Shown here in pieces: positions 1-8,953 of a DNA stretch of 64,000 nucleotides. The translations under genes and the position numbers were made by a program. Every line of letters begins with the position of its first letter. The first letter of the stretch is position 1. This DNA is from Phytoactinopolyspora limicola (GTDB taxonomy: Bacteria > Actinomycetota > Actinomycetes > Jiangellales > Jiangellaceae), in assembly GCF_011320225.1 (NCBI RefSeq), contig NZ_JAAOEN010000002.1, forward strand, positions 434,584 through 498,583, read 5' to 3'. A model generated the notes under the pieces. The model was not told the origin of the DNA. It did not search any database and was given only the letters and a program-made list of their open reading frames with translations.

Positions 1-111
1 TTCTCGTCGATCTGTCAGGGTAGCCAAACACGTGCGTCCAGGTCGCCGACTTGTCCGGCCTGACCGGTGGGAAAGATGAGGTGGGGCGGCCGGCCGTAAT
101 GGTGTGTGTTG

Positions 112-1278
112 TCATTCGACCGGCAGGCCCAAGCCGCGGGCGATGAGCAGCCGCTGGACCTCACTGGTGCCTTCCCCGATCTCCAGGATCTTCGCGTCGC
201 GGTAGAACCGGGCGACGGGGTACTCCTCCATGAAGCCGTAGCCGCCGTGCACCTGGGTGGCGATCCGAGTGGAGGTGACGGCGAACTCGGTGGCCTGCAG
301 CTTGGCAACCGACGCCGCCTGTTTCACCGCGGCGGACGCAGCCCCCGCGTCGCGCAGCGATGCCGCCCGATAGGTGAGCAATCGGGCCGACTCCGCCATG
401 ACGTGGAGGTCGGCGATCTGGAACGCCACCCCTTGTTTGCGCCCGATGGGGACGCCGAAGGCTGTGCGTTCGTTGGCGTAGGCCACCGACGCTTCGAGCA
501 TCGCCTGAATACATCCCACGGCGAGCGCGGCGATGGCGATCCGGCCATCGTCGAGAGTGGCGAGGAACTGGGCGAACCCTTTGCCTCTGGCCCCGAGCAG
601 GTGGTCGGCCGGCACCCGGGCACCGGTGAACGTTAGTGGGTGCGTGTCGGAGGCGTGCCATCCGAGCTTGTGATACGCCGGTTCGACGGTGAACCCGGGA
701 GTACCCGCCGGGACGATGATCGCCGAGATCTCGGGTTCACCGGCGTCAGTGGTGCCGGTGCGCGCGGTGATGGTTACACATGAGGTGAGATCGCTGCCGG
801 AGTTGGTGATGAATTGTTTGGCTCCGTCGATGGCCCACTCGTCGCCGTCGAGGACCGCCCGAGTCGACGTGGCGCCGGCGTCGGAGCCGGAGCCGGGTTC
901 AGTGAGACCGAATCCGGCGAGCGCCCGGCCGGCCGTGAGGTCTGGCAGCCAGCGCTGTTTCTGCTCGTCGGTGCCGTAGTTGAGGATCGGGTTGATGCCG
1001 AGCCCGACGGCCGCCTCCAGGGTGATCCCCAGCGACTGGTCGACCCGTCCGATCTCCTCGATGGCGACACAGAGGCTGGTCAGGTCTCCACCCGAGCCCC
1101 CGTACTCCTCGGGCGCGGTTAAGCCGAACAGTCCTAACTCACCCATGGCCCGGACCACGCCGACCGGAAAATGGTGGTCGAGGTCCCACTGCGCTGCGTG
1201 CGGTGCGATCTCCGCCCGGGCGAACTCCCGGACCACTTTGCGGAACGTCTCGTGTTCTGCCGACAGCTCGAATGGCAT
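112..1278 (-). CDS. Acyl-CoA dehydrogenase
   Basis: Flavin-dependent alpha,beta-dehydrogenation of an acyl-CoA in fatty or branched-chain acid breakdown; cytoplasmic. The 388-residue product has the normal family length and order: alpha-helical N-terminal domain, FAD/substrate beta domain (GFGLTEPGSGSDAG and the FITNSG segment), then a C-terminal helical domain with RTAFGVPIG and QVHGGYGFMEEYPVARFYRD. The C-terminal EGTSEVQR motif carries the catalytic Glu in the position used by short- and medium-chain enzymes. Isovaleryl-CoA dehydrogenases use a different Glu, so I do not assign that substrate. The ATG at 1278 is chosen because GAGGTGA lies about 8 nt upstream and homology begins at MPFELSAEHE. 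It is divergent from a MerR gene across a palindromic operator. Confidence 0.93.
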   Translation of the reverse strand: MPFELSAEHETFRKVVREFARAEIAPHAAQWDLDHHFPVGVVRAMGELGLFGLTAPEEYGGSGGDLTSLCVAIEEIGRVDQSLGITLEAAVGLGINPILNYGTDEQKQRWLPDLTAGRALAGFGLTEPGSGSDAGATSTRAVLDGDEWAIDGAKQFITNSGSDLTSCVTITARTGTTDAGEPEISAIIVPAGTPGFTVEPAYHKLGWHASDTHPLTFTGARVPADHLLGARGKGFAQFLATLDDGRIAIAALAVGCIQAMLEASVAYANERTAFGVPIGRKQGVAFQIADLHVMAESARLLTYRAASLRDAGAASAAVKQAASVAKLQATEFAVTSTRIATQVHGGYGFMEEYPVARFYRDAKILEIGEGTSEVQRLLIARGLGLPVE

Positions 1279-1316
1279 GTGTGCGTCACCTCGTCGTGAT
1301 CGCGGACATCGGTTGA

Positions 1317-1336
1317 CGCTTACGTTAACGTAAGCG
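1317..1336. promoter_or_regulatory. Palindromic MerR-type operator
   Basis: A perfect 20-bp palindrome, cgcttacgttaacgtaagcg, lies between the divergent acyl-CoA dehydrogenase and merR genes. Its TTACGTTAACGTAA core resembles what I recall of LiuR-type MerR operators, which control branched-chain acyl-CoA catabolism. It is 39 bp upstream of the dehydrogenase start and 87 bp upstream of merR, well placed for control of both. Confidence 0.7.
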
Positions 1337-1423
1337 ATAGGGCGACGCCAGACCACGAGGCAGCCTGCCGGAGGATGAACGCCGGAATCACCGAAGAGCA
1401 CCATCACCGAAGCGAGAGGAGCG

Positions 1424-1822
1424 ATGACGTTGGGCGCCGCCCGGACCTGGACGATCACCGAACTCGCGAACGAGTTCGGCGTCACGCTCCGCACCATCCG
1501 CTTCTACGAGGAGCAGGACCTCCTCAGCCCGGCTCGGGAGGGCAGCCAGCGTATCTTCGGCGAGGGCGACCGGGTGCGCCTGAAACTCGTCTTACGCGGC
1601 AAGCGCCTCGGGTTCTCCCTGACCGAGATCAAGAAGATCGTCGGCATGTACGACACCGACGTAGGCGAAGCCGGACAGCTCGAATACTTACTTCAGCAGA
1701 TCACCCAACGCCGCGCCGAGCTGGAGTCCAGGTTGCGGGACATCCAAGCGATCCTGACCGAGTTCGACGAGCTGGAGCAGCGCTGCCGGTCCGATCTTCA
1801 TCGGCTGGGCAGCGGGTCGTGA
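1424..1822 (+). CDS. MerR-family regulator, LiuR-like
   Basis: A 132-residue MerR protein. The N-terminal winged helix-turn-helix is clear (WTITELANEFGVTLRTIRFY, then GLLSP-like EEQDLLSP and RIFGEGDRVRL), followed by a long dimerisation coiled coil (about residues 75-120). It has no Cys-rich metal site or large effector domain, which fits the small acyl-CoA-responsive LiuR/SoxR-like group. The GAGAGGA upstream of the ATG is a good ribosome binding site. It is divergent from the acyl-CoA dehydrogenase and probably regulates that gene and itself through the shared palindrome; the effector is inferred to be an acyl-CoA. Confidence 0.88.
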   Translation: MTLGAARTWTITELANEFGVTLRTIRFYEEQDLLSPAREGSQRIFGEGDRVRLKLVLRGKRLGFSLTEIKKIVGMYDTDVGEAGQLEYLLQQITQRRAELESRLRDIQAILTEFDELEQRCRSDLHRLGSGS

Positions 1823-1833
1823 TTGGTAGGCCG

Positions 1834-2991
1834 TCAGGAGACGGCCACCATCACTGCGGCGGCGAGAAGGACCAGACCCACACCAACGACGACGACACCC
1901 AGCCATGTCCGGCCCGAACGCCAACCGTACGCACCGACCTCTGGCTCGGCCGATCGGACATCCTCGTTCGGCACGTGGTTCTCAGCCGGCTGTAGGTGCT
2001 GCGTCGGCGGTAGGTGCTGCGTCGGCGGTAGGTGCTGCGTCGGTGGTAGGGGTGGCGGCGGAACAACAGGACCGGCCGCCACCAGTGTCGGCTCCCCCAC
2101 GGGTGCGTCGACGGACACTTGCGGCTTCTCATCGACGTCGCGCCCGGGTCCGGGCCACGCGATCTGCTCCAGCACCTCGATGCCGCGGCCGTCGTCGTCG
2201 GGAATCTGCGGCGGCTCGACTAGAAGGCCCGTCCGGGCCAGCAAGGCTCGGGCCCGAACGGCGCTTTCCGGCCGGTCCTGAAGGCCGGGCGCGGTTAGCG
2301 ACTGAACTAACTCCCAGAGCTTCGGCGCTACCCCAGCCGGCACCTCCTCCGGCACACCCGAGCCGTCGTGTCGCATCGGTTGGCCGGTCAGCATCTCAGC
2401 CAAGACGACCCCCGCCGCCCACAAGTCGGAGCGCAGGTCGGGGTCTTCGCCGCGCAGCTGTTCGGGCGCGAGATAACCAGGTGTACCGAGCACTGCACTG
2501 GTGCGTGTCATGCGCGGTTCGTTGACCGGAACCGCCACCCCGAAATCGCTGAGCCGCAGGTGGGGCCGGCCGGTGCCGGTAGGCTCCAACAGCAGGTTGG
2601 CCGGCTTGACATCGCGATGGACCAGACCCGCGTGGTGTACTCCTTCCAGCGCGGAGAGCAGCTGATCAAGCAGCACCGCCGCCCATCCGGACGGCAGGGG
2701 ACCGTAGTCGCCGAGCAACGTCGCGACCGATCCCCCGCGCACAAGATCCATAGTGAACAGCACCCGATCGTCTTCGCCGGCCCAGCCATGCGGAGTGACG
2801 CAGTGTTCGTGCGAGATACGAAACGACTGCTCGCGCACAAACCGCACGAGCGACGCCGCGTCGGCTTGCCTCAGCACTTTTGCCGCACGAAAGCATTCGC
2901 TACGCCGGTCCCAGACGATCCACACCGTTCCCATGCCGCCCTGGCCAACGAGTTCGACTAGCTCGTATCGGCCGGCGAACACCTCACCCAT
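1834..2991 (-). CDS. Ser/Thr protein kinase, membrane-anchored
   Basis: Hanks-type kinase of about 385 residues. Visible landmarks are the Gly-rich loop GQGGMG (residues 16-21), ATP-anchoring Lys38 (AAKVL), HRDVKPANLL catalytic loop, DFG, and the LGTPGYLAPEQL activation segment. A Pro-rich linker with three PPTQHL repeats leads to one C-terminal transmembrane segment (WLGVVVVGVGLVLLAAAVMVAV). No PASTA or other external sensor domain follows, so the sensory input is not evident. The ATG at 2991 lies inside the end of the upstream XRE gene (8-bp overlap), so the two are translationally coupled. A secreted VWA protein is divergently encoded. Confidence 0.9.
   Translation of the reverse strand: MGEVFAGRYELVELVGQGGMGTVWIVWDRRSECFRAAKVLRQADAASLVRFVREQSFRISHEHCVTPHGWAGEDDRVLFTMDLVRGGSVATLLGDYGPLPSGWAAVLLDQLLSALEGVHHAGLVHRDVKPANLLLEPTGTGRPHLRLSDFGVAVPVNEPRMTRTSAVLGTPGYLAPEQLRGEDPDLRSDLWAAGVVLAEMLTGQPMRHDGSGVPEEVPAGVAPKLWELVQSLTAPGLQDRPESAVRARALLARTGLLVEPPQIPDDDGRGIEVLEQIAWPGPGRDVDEKPQVSVDAPVGEPTLVAAGPVVPPPPLPPTQHLPPTQHLPPTQHLQPAENHVPNEDVRSAEPEVGAYGWRSGRTWLGVVVVGVGLVLLAAAVMVAVS
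1993..2046. repeat. 18-bp tandem repeat, three copies
   Basis: Three contiguous copies of an 18-bp unit (taggtgctgcgtcggcgg, last copy with one change) inside the kinase gene. On the coding strand they give three PPTQHL repeats in the juxtamembrane linker. Copy number could vary between strains. Confidence 0.85.
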
Positions 2992-3445
2992 GGTCAGCCG
3001 CCTCGCGTAGGAGTCGAGCCAGCGCGGCGTGCGAAGGCTCAACGAGTTCGGCCGACGCACGCAGCCGGGCAGGCGAGCCGGTCGCCAGGAGGGCTTTGCG
3101 GACCTCCTCGGTCACCGCATGTCTGCTGGACTGCTGAGTGAATGCGCCTGATGCGAGCGAGACTGCCCCCAGGCGGGCTTCGAGCTCATCGGGCTCCAGA
3201 GCTAAGTTTGTTTCGGCCAAGTCGAGCAGTGCCGTCAGCCGAGCCACCACAGCCGGGTTACCGATCTTCACCCGCTGCGCGCTGATCAGCTGCGACAGCA
3301 TCGGAGGTGACAGCCCAAGTACTTCGGCGATACGTCTCTGAGTCAGTCCGAGTGAGTTGCGCACGGTCAGCACCAAGTCGCCCAGGGCGGCACCGTAGAG
3401 TTCAGCCTGCTGGCGGCGGTTGCGCTCAATGATCTCCGGTTCCAC
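2984..3445 (-). CDS. XRE-family helix-turn-helix regulator
   Basis: A 153-residue protein with an N-terminal XRE helix-turn-helix (roughly residues 20-60, including SLGLTQRRIAEVLGLSPPMLSQLIS) and a C-terminal helical region rich in Ala and Leu without a recognised effector fold. It is first in a two-gene unit and overlaps the Ser/Thr kinase by 8 bp, so the kinase may modify it or both may act in one signal path (inference). The short intergenic region to the divergent VWA gene holds an inverted repeat that could be its operator. Confidence 0.85.
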   Translation of the reverse strand: MEPEIIERNRRQQAELYGAALGDLVLTVRNSLGLTQRRIAEVLGLSPPMLSQLISAQRVKIGNPAVVARLTALLDLAETNLALEPDELEARLGAVSLASGAFTQQSSRHAVTEEVRKALLATGSPARLRASAELVEPSHAALARLLREAADHG

Positions 3446-3476
3446 AAGAGAAGCATGGCATGAAAAGTTGACGTTC

Positions 3477-3511
3477 GCGATTGCAAATGCTTATGGTGAA
3501 TTCGCAATCGC
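3477..3511. promoter_or_regulatory. Inverted repeat in XRE/VWA divergent promoter
   Basis: GCGATTGC (3477-3484) and GCAATCGC (3504-3511) form a perfect 8-bp inverted repeat with a 19-bp spacer, and both arms are followed by CAAA. It lies in the 84-bp gap between the XRE gene and the VWA gene. Binding by the XRE protein is an inference. Confidence 0.45.
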
Positions 3512-3529
3512 AAACGATCGAAGGTTTGG

Positions 3530-5569
3530 ATGATGGCAAACAACCGCAACCAACTCCTCGGCATGTTGGCCGCAGCCGTCCTTACTGGCACCGCGGCAAT
3601 GCCGTTCCTGGCCCACCCGGCCCACGCCGACCAATCAACCAACCAGGACAACACTGGCCGCCTGCAGCTGGTCATGGACGCTTCCGGCTCTATGGCTGAA
3701 CCCACCGGCGACGACGCGGGCACCACCCGCATCGAGGCCGCCAAGTCGGCCCTCAACACCCTGATCGACGACCTCCCGGACAACGCCCATGTCGGACTGC
3801 GAGTCTTCGGATCAGAAGTCTTCAGCTCCTCCGATCCCGGCGCATGCGAAGACTCGGTGCAAGTCGTCGAGCCCGCCACCGACAACCGCGACAATTTGCG
3901 CGCCGCCGTCGCCGACTACGAGCCCTACGGCGAAACCCCCATCGGATACGCACTCCAGCAGGCCGCCAACGACCTCGGTACCGAGACCCAACGCACCATC
4001 GTGCTCGTCTCCGACGGTGAACCGACGTGCGACCCGGACCCCTGTGAGGTCGCCGCCGATCTCATCAGCCGGGGCTACAACATGCGCATTCACGTCGTCG
4101 GATTCGATCTCGACGAAAACGCGCGGGCAACCATGGAATGCATCGCCGACAACGGCGGCGGGGTGTACTACGACGTCTCCAACGCCGACGAGCTCGCCAA
4201 TGCCCTCACTGAGGTCTCCACTCGCGCCTTCGAACCGTTCGAGTTGAAAGGCGAGCGCATCACCGGCGGCGCCACCATTGCCGAAGCCACCCCCATCGAG
4301 CCGGGCCAGTACATCGACACCTTCGCCAACGACGGACGGTCGTATGCCAACAACATCAAGCCGATCTACTATCGAGTGGATCGCAGCATGGCCGGCTCGA
4401 CATTACACGCCGGGATCACGGCATCACTCACCGACGGGGATGGCCGCCCACAGAGCCGAGTCCGCATACTCACCGAGGATCGCGACATCTGCGGACTGGA
4501 GGCCTTACAGGAATCCTCGGACCACGGGCTACTTGGCATAGGCACCAACTCCACAGCACGCCTCATCCGCAGTGATGATTGTGAGAGCGTGGATTCCCTC
4601 ATCATCGAGGTGGGCCAGGACGGCCTCTTCGGCGGTGCTGGACTGGCCGGCCAGGACTTCGAATTGGTCGTCTATGAAGAACCACCGACCACCAACTCCG
4701 ACGAGCTGCCGGCATCGGAGATCGCTACTTGGCACGACATGAGCGCCGGCGAGCCGCGCGACGACATTGAGCCCGGCAATAGCTTCTCGTCCGCGCCGAT
4801 TGTGGAGCCCGGAACCTACGAAATGTCAATGCTGCCCGGCGAAACCAAGGTCATCGCCGTCGACGCCGATTGGGGACAGCACGTCCAGGCGCTGATGGAG
4901 GTCGGCCCTGACGAAAAAGGCAGCTTCGGCACCGGCAGTTCGGCTCGGTACGACCTTCGGATTTTCGGCCCTTACCGAACCCTTCGGGACCGGAACTCCG
5001 TCACGGAAGGGCTGCCAGACTGGTCCGAGGAGCGCGGTGACATGAGATTCCGCCTAGGGGCGGCTACACCCTCCATCCGGCTACTCAACCGCGAGGCCCT
5101 CTACTGGGACGGTGTTCACGACGCAGTGATCCCGGGTCCCTACTTCATTGCCGTGACCGACAACCAAGACCCGGACGGTGGCAACGACCATCTGGTCGAT
5201 TACACGCTGACCGTCGACGTCATGGGCGAGGCCGGCGCCGGTGCACCCACATACGACGGCGAGGGTGTCGGCGGCCTCCTCGGCTCCGACACAGCCGACG
5301 AACCAGCGACATCGGGCGACACGAATACCGACATCCCCAGCGACGATGACGAGACGGGCACTGACGACGATGCCGAGCAGCCGTCCCCAGGAGAAGATCA
5401 AGTCACGACTACACCGCCCTACCACGACATGACCACCAACACCGCGAGCGAAGCCAACGGCGGCTTGTCCATCTCACCCGGTGCGGTGATCCTCGCGGCC
5501 CTCGGCGGTGGGGCGCTCGTCGGCGGCGGATATATGGTCCGGCAAGCCCTTAAACGCAGCACTGCCTGA
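3530..5569 (+). CDS. Secreted, membrane-anchored VWA-domain protein
   Basis: A 679-residue extracellular protein. It begins with a Sec signal peptide (hydrophobic core LLGMLAAAVLTGTAAMPFLA, Ala-His-Ala cleavage region near residue 34). A von Willebrand A domain follows, with the metal-binding MIDAS start DASGSM near residue 50 and the second-strand motif SDGEPTCDPDPCE. The middle holds beta-rich sequence of no recognised family. An acidic, Asp/Thr-rich linker leads to one C-terminal transmembrane helix (ISPGAVILAALGGGALVGG) and a short basic tail, so it is anchored outside the cell. Two ATGs are adjacent (3530, 3533), after a GAAGG. It is divergent from the XRE-kinase pair. Ligand and role are unknown. 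Confidence 0.85.
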   Translation: MMANNRNQLLGMLAAAVLTGTAAMPFLAHPAHADQSTNQDNTGRLQLVMDASGSMAEPTGDDAGTTRIEAAKSALNTLIDDLPDNAHVGLRVFGSEVFSSSDPGACEDSVQVVEPATDNRDNLRAAVADYEPYGETPIGYALQQAANDLGTETQRTIVLVSDGEPTCDPDPCEVAADLISRGYNMRIHVVGFDLDENARATMECIADNGGGVYYDVSNADELANALTEVSTRAFEPFELKGERITGGATIAEATPIEPGQYIDTFANDGRSYANNIKPIYYRVDRSMAGSTLHAGITASLTDGDGRPQSRVRILTEDRDICGLEALQESSDHGLLGIGTNSTARLIRSDDCESVDSLIIEVGQDGLFGGAGLAGQDFELVVYEEPPTTNSDELPASEIATWHDMSAGEPRDDIEPGNSFSSAPIVEPGTYEMSMLPGETKVIAVDADWGQHVQALMEVGPDEKGSFGTGSSARYDLRIFGPYRTLRDRNSVTEGLPDWSEERGDMRFRLGAATPSIRLLNREALYWDGVHDAVIPGPYFIAVTDNQDPDGGNDHLVDYTLTVDVMGEAGAGAPTYDGEGVGGLLGSDTADEPATSGDTNTDIPSDDDETGTDDDAEQPSPGEDQVTTTPPYHDMTTNTASEANGGLSISPGAVILAALGGGALVGGGYMVRQALKRSTA

Positions 5570-5581
5570 GCCGTTTCCGTA

Positions 5582-5634
5582 ATCATGGGCACGTGACACC
5601 TCGCAGGCTTCTAGAGGGCTCACGTGCCCATGAT
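5582..5634. terminator. Inverted repeat, probable terminator
   Basis: Perfect 15-bp arms (5582-5596 and 5620-5634) separated by 23 nt, just after the VWA stop codon. No U-tract follows, as is common in actinobacteria. The right arm, CACGTGCCCATGAT, resembles the palindromes at 16.8, 51.5 and 61.6 kb. Confidence 0.6.
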
Positions 5635-5746
5635 CGACGTGGCGGCGCCTTCATGAGGAATGTCACGATCAGCCCGCTCATCGGTGAAATCTGGTGGACT
5701 AACCTGTAGCAGCAGGCCACGAGGAGGTCAGCCGAAGGGAGAGGTT

Positions 5747-7528
5747 GTGAAGCGCAGCATCACCAAGGTACTCATCGCCAACCGCGGTGAGATCGCCGTC
5801 CGGGTCGCCCGTGCCTGCCGAGACGCCGGAATCAGCAGCGTCGCTGTGTACGCCGACGGCGACCGCGACGCTCCGCACACCAGGGTTGCGGACGAGGCAT
5901 ACAGCCTCGACGGCGAGACCGGCACCCAAACCTATCTCGACATCCAGAAGCTGTTGGACGTCGCCGCCAGATCCGGTGCGGACGCGGTCCACCCCGGTTA
6001 CGGGTTCCTCGCCGAGAACGCCGGTTTCGCTCAGGCCGTCATCGATGCCGGGCTCACCTGGATCGGTCCCCCACCGGCGGCCATCGAATCACTCGGCGAC
6101 AAGGTGAGCGCCCGGCACATCGCGCAGCGTGCCGGTGCGCCCTTGGTGGCCGGTACCCCCGACCCCGTGGGCGGCGCCGAAGAGGTCGTCACGTTCGCGA
6201 AGGAACACGGCCTCCCCATCGCGATCAAGGCGGCCTTCGGCGGCGGCGGACGTGGGCTGAAGGTAGCCCGCACCCTGGAAGAGATCCCAGAGCTGTACGA
6301 CTCCGCGGTGCGGGAAGCGGTGGCATCGTTCGGCCGCGGTGAGTGTTTCGTCGAGCGATACCTGGACCAGCCACGGCACGTCGAGACCCAATGCCTGGCC
6401 GACCAGCACGGCAACGTCGCGGTGATCTCCACCCGCGACTGCTCGTTGCAGCGCCGGCACCAGAAGCTGGTGGAAGAGGCTCCGGCGCCGTTCCTCTCGG
6501 AGGCCCAGAACACTCAGCTCTATCAAGCGTCCAAGGCCATCTTGCGCGAGGCCGGCTACGTCGGCGCCGGTACCTGCGAGTTCCTGGTGGGCGCCGACGG
6601 CACCATCTCGTTCCTGGAGGTCAACACCAGGCTTCAGGTGGAGCACCCGGTCACCGAAGAGGTCACCGGCATCGACCTGGTGCGGGAGATGTTCCGCATC
6701 GCCGAGGGAGAAGAGCTCGGATACGACGATCCGCCGGTGCGCGGGCATTCCATCGAGTTCCGGATCAACGGCGAGGACCCGGGCCGCAACTTCCTGCCCG
6801 CTCCGGGCCGGGTGACGACCTTCGTGCCACCGTCCGGGCCCGGTGTCCGGGTCGACGCCGGCATCGAACCCGGCAGTGTCATCGGCCAGAACTTCGACTC
6901 CCTGCTGGCCAAGCTGATCGTCACCGGCGCCGACCGTACCCAGGCGATTCAACGGGCTCGCCGGGCGCTTGCGGAGTTCCAGGTCGACGGGCTGGCCACC
7001 GTCGTCCCGTTCCACCGGGCGGTCCTCGACGACGACGCGTTCGCACCGGCCGATCCGCACACGCCGTTCCAGGTACACACCCGGTGGATCGAGACCGAGT
7101 GGAACAACACCCTGCAACCGTATTCGGGCGGCACTGACGCTACCGACGACACCGCGTCCCGGGAACGGATCACCGTGGAGGTCGGCGGTAAACGGCTCGA
7201 GGTGGTGCTTCCGGCCGGTCTTGGTGCCGGTACGGCGGCGTCGGGCCAAACTGCCGCCCGCAAACCGGCACGCCGGCAGTCCGGTGCTGCTGCCACCGCC
7301 ACCAGCAGCAGCGACGCTCTCGTATCGCCTATGCAGGGCACCATCATCAAAGTGGTCGCGGACGAGGGCCAGCAGGTTGCCGAGGGAGACGTCATCGTGG
7401 TCCTCGAGGCGATGAAGATGGAACAGCCGCTCACCGCACACAAGGCCGGCGTGGTCACCGGACTCGACGCCACCATCGGCGCCACCGTCGCCAACGGGTC
7501 GGCCATCTGCACCATCACCTCGGAGTAG
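5747..7528 (+). CDS. accA: Biotin carboxylase/BCCP alpha subunit of acyl-CoA carboxylase
   Basis: ATP-dependent carboxylation of biotin, feeding acetyl- or propionyl-CoA carboxylation with a separate beta subunit that is not in this window. The biotin carboxylase domain (about residues 1-450) shows [17 protein letters not shown], the [15 protein letters not shown]-grasp loop, [11 protein letters not shown] and [15 protein letters not shown] linker rich in Ala, Ser and Thr leads to a C-terminal biotinyl domain with EAMKMEQ, whose Lys carries biotin. At 593 residues it matches the fused actinobacterial AccA subunits. The GTG at 5747 is chosen because GGGAGAGG precedes it and homology starts there. 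Thirty-three bases downstream begins a run of unrelated membrane-protein genes. Confidence 0.95.
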   Translation: MKRSITKVLIANRGEIAVRVARACRDAGISSVAVYADGDRDAPHTRVADEAYSLDGETGTQTYLDIQKLLDVAARSGADAVHPGYGFLAENAGFAQAVIDAGLTWIGPPPAAIESLGDKVSARHIAQRAGAPLVAGTPDPVGGAEEVVTFAKEHGLPIAIKAAFGGGGRGLKVARTLEEIPELYDSAVREAVASFGRGECFVERYLDQPRHVETQCLADQHGNVAVISTRDCSLQRRHQKLVEEAPAPFLSEAQNTQLYQASKAILREAGYVGAGTCEFLVGADGTISFLEVNTRLQVEHPVTEEVTGIDLVREMFRIAEGEELGYDDPPVRGHSIEFRINGEDPGRNFLPAPGRVTTFVPPSGPGVRVDAGIEPGSVIGQNFDSLLAKLIVTGADRTQAIQRARRALAEFQVDGLATVVPFHRAVLDDDAFAPADPHTPFQVHTRWIETEWNNTLQPYSGGTDATDDTASRERITVEVGGKRLEVVLPAGLGAGTAASGQTAARKPARRQSGAAATATSSSDALVSPMQGTIIKVVADEGQQVAEGDVIVVLEAMKMEQPLTAHKAGVVTGLDATIGATVANGSAICTITSE

Positions 7529-7561
7529 AGCTACCAGTCAAGACGGAGGCGATACCCGGCG

Positions 7562-8953
7562 GTGGGCTACGTCACGCAGACGGTGCGGCAGCGGCTGATC
7601 AGGGCCGTCGCTTCCGTCGTGGCTACGTTCGTCGTGGCCAGTGTCGCGGCCGGCGTGATGGGTGGCGTCATTGATGGCGCCGCAGCAGCGCAACCAGCGC
7701 ACACCACCGCCGACACCGGCCCCGGGATCAGCTCGTTGCACAACCGGGTCGATCAGATCGTGCACCACCTCGCCGACGACCCTGTGTATGTGGACCGGGC
7801 TATGGGCAACGGAGATGCCGAGGCCCTCCGGGCAGCCCTGCGGGCCGAGATCGACGCCCTGCCGTATCCGGCGTACGCCGTGCTGGTCCACTACGTTCCG
7901 GGCGACGATCTGCTCCGAGACGGCTCCGGGGGCAGCGCCGATCCGGCGGAGCTTGCCGCCCTCCTGCACCGACGGCTCGGCGAGGACGGCGTATACGTCG
8001 TGGGAATCGAATATGCCGTGAGCGGCATAGCCGCCGGCGTCGACGTCCCCGATCCGGCCCGGTCGTGGCTGGCCATCCATGACGCCGCCCAGGCTGCCGA
8101 GGTCACGTTGAGTCCCGGTGCCCAGGCCGTCGCCCAGCTCCGGCTGACCTCATGGGTAGACGACCTCGTCTCACCCGAGGCCGACGCCGCGGCCGCGGAG
8201 ATCATCGACGAACTGCTGACCCAGCCCGTCATGGTGGTCACCGAGGTCGACTTCCGCTCGTTCTCCGCTCAACGCGAACTCACCACACCTCCGTGGCCCA
8301 CATCCAGCCGCGACGACTCCTACCTCGGCACCGGCTTCATCGTCGCCATCGTCGTCGCCGCGCTGGCCAACGTGGTGCTCGGGCGACGCGCGGCGGGCCG
8401 GGCGATCACCGGCTCGCCCACCGACATCGGCCCAGCACGCGAGCGGCTGGCCACGGCGCTCGCTTCTATCGACGGATGGAAGACCGACGTATCCGGTCCG
8501 GACGGTTCAGCCGTACCGCCGGTGGCATGGAGAGCCGCCGACGCCGCCCGACGGCTGCGGGACAGTACCGACCCGGCCGACATCATGGGTGCGGCAGTGC
8601 TGGCCGAACATGCCGTGTACGCCGCCTCACACACCGATCCGCCGCCCGGCCCACAGCCCTGTTTCCTCCACCCCTTGCACGGACCGCACCGCACCACCGC
8701 CGAGCTACCCGGCCAGCGCCAGCAGGTCCGGGTCCCGGTCTGCCAGCGCTGCGCCGACGACCTCTCGAAGGATCACCAGCCGGATGTGTTCCGGCTACGG
8801 CGCGGCTGGCGGGTCATTCCGTACTACCGCCGGCCCGACGTGTGGGCGGTGTCCGGCTACGGCTCCCTGCGCGCCGACCTCCCTGACCTGGTCTTGGCCG
8901 GCGCCCGCGCGGGAACTCCGCTCCCTGGGAGGTTGGCACATGAGCCCCGATGA
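7562..8953 (+). CDS. Membrane protein of an unrecognised family, paralogue 1
   Basis: A 463-residue protein I cannot assign. It has an N-terminal hydrophobic signal or anchor (VASVVATFVVASVAAGVMGG). An extracytoplasmic domain with DDPVYVD, VLVHYVPGDDLL and GEDGVYVVGIEY follows, then a central transmembrane helix (FIVAIVVAALANVVLG). A cytoplasmic-side region ends in a Cys-containing block, PCFLHPLHGPH, VCQRC, and VSGYGSLRADLPDLVL. The same blocks recur in the genes at 9529 and 12908, and the N-terminal part in the gene at 8940. The alternation of an extracytoplasmic domain, a helix and a Cys-rich tail loosely recalls TPM/YgcG proteins, but this is only an impression. Start is a GTG. The next gene overlaps by 14 bp, so it heads a coupled three-gene run. 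Confidence 0.75.
   Translation: MGYVTQTVRQRLIRAVASVVATFVVASVAAGVMGGVIDGAAAAQPAHTTADTGPGISSLHNRVDQIVHHLADDPVYVDRAMGNGDAEALRAALRAEIDALPYPAYAVLVHYVPGDDLLRDGSGGSADPAELAALLHRRLGEDGVYVVGIEYAVSGIAAGVDVPDPARSWLAIHDAAQAAEVTLSPGAQAVAQLRLTSWVDDLVSPEADAAAAEIIDELLTQPVMVVTEVDFRSFSAQRELTTPPWPTSSRDDSYLGTGFIVAIVVAALANVVLGRRAAGRAITGSPTDIGPARERLATALASIDGWKTDVSGPDGSAVPPVAWRAADAARRLRDSTDPADIMGAAVLAEHAVYAASHTDPPPGPQPCFLHPLHGPHRTTAELPGQRQQVRVPVCQRCADDLSKDHQPDVFRLRRGWRVIPYYRRPDVWAVSGYGSLRADLPDLVLAGARAGTPLPGRLAHEPR

Noticed and set aside
1-111. Possible gene start or end at the window edge
   Set aside because: Too short and without a recognisable motif on either strand.
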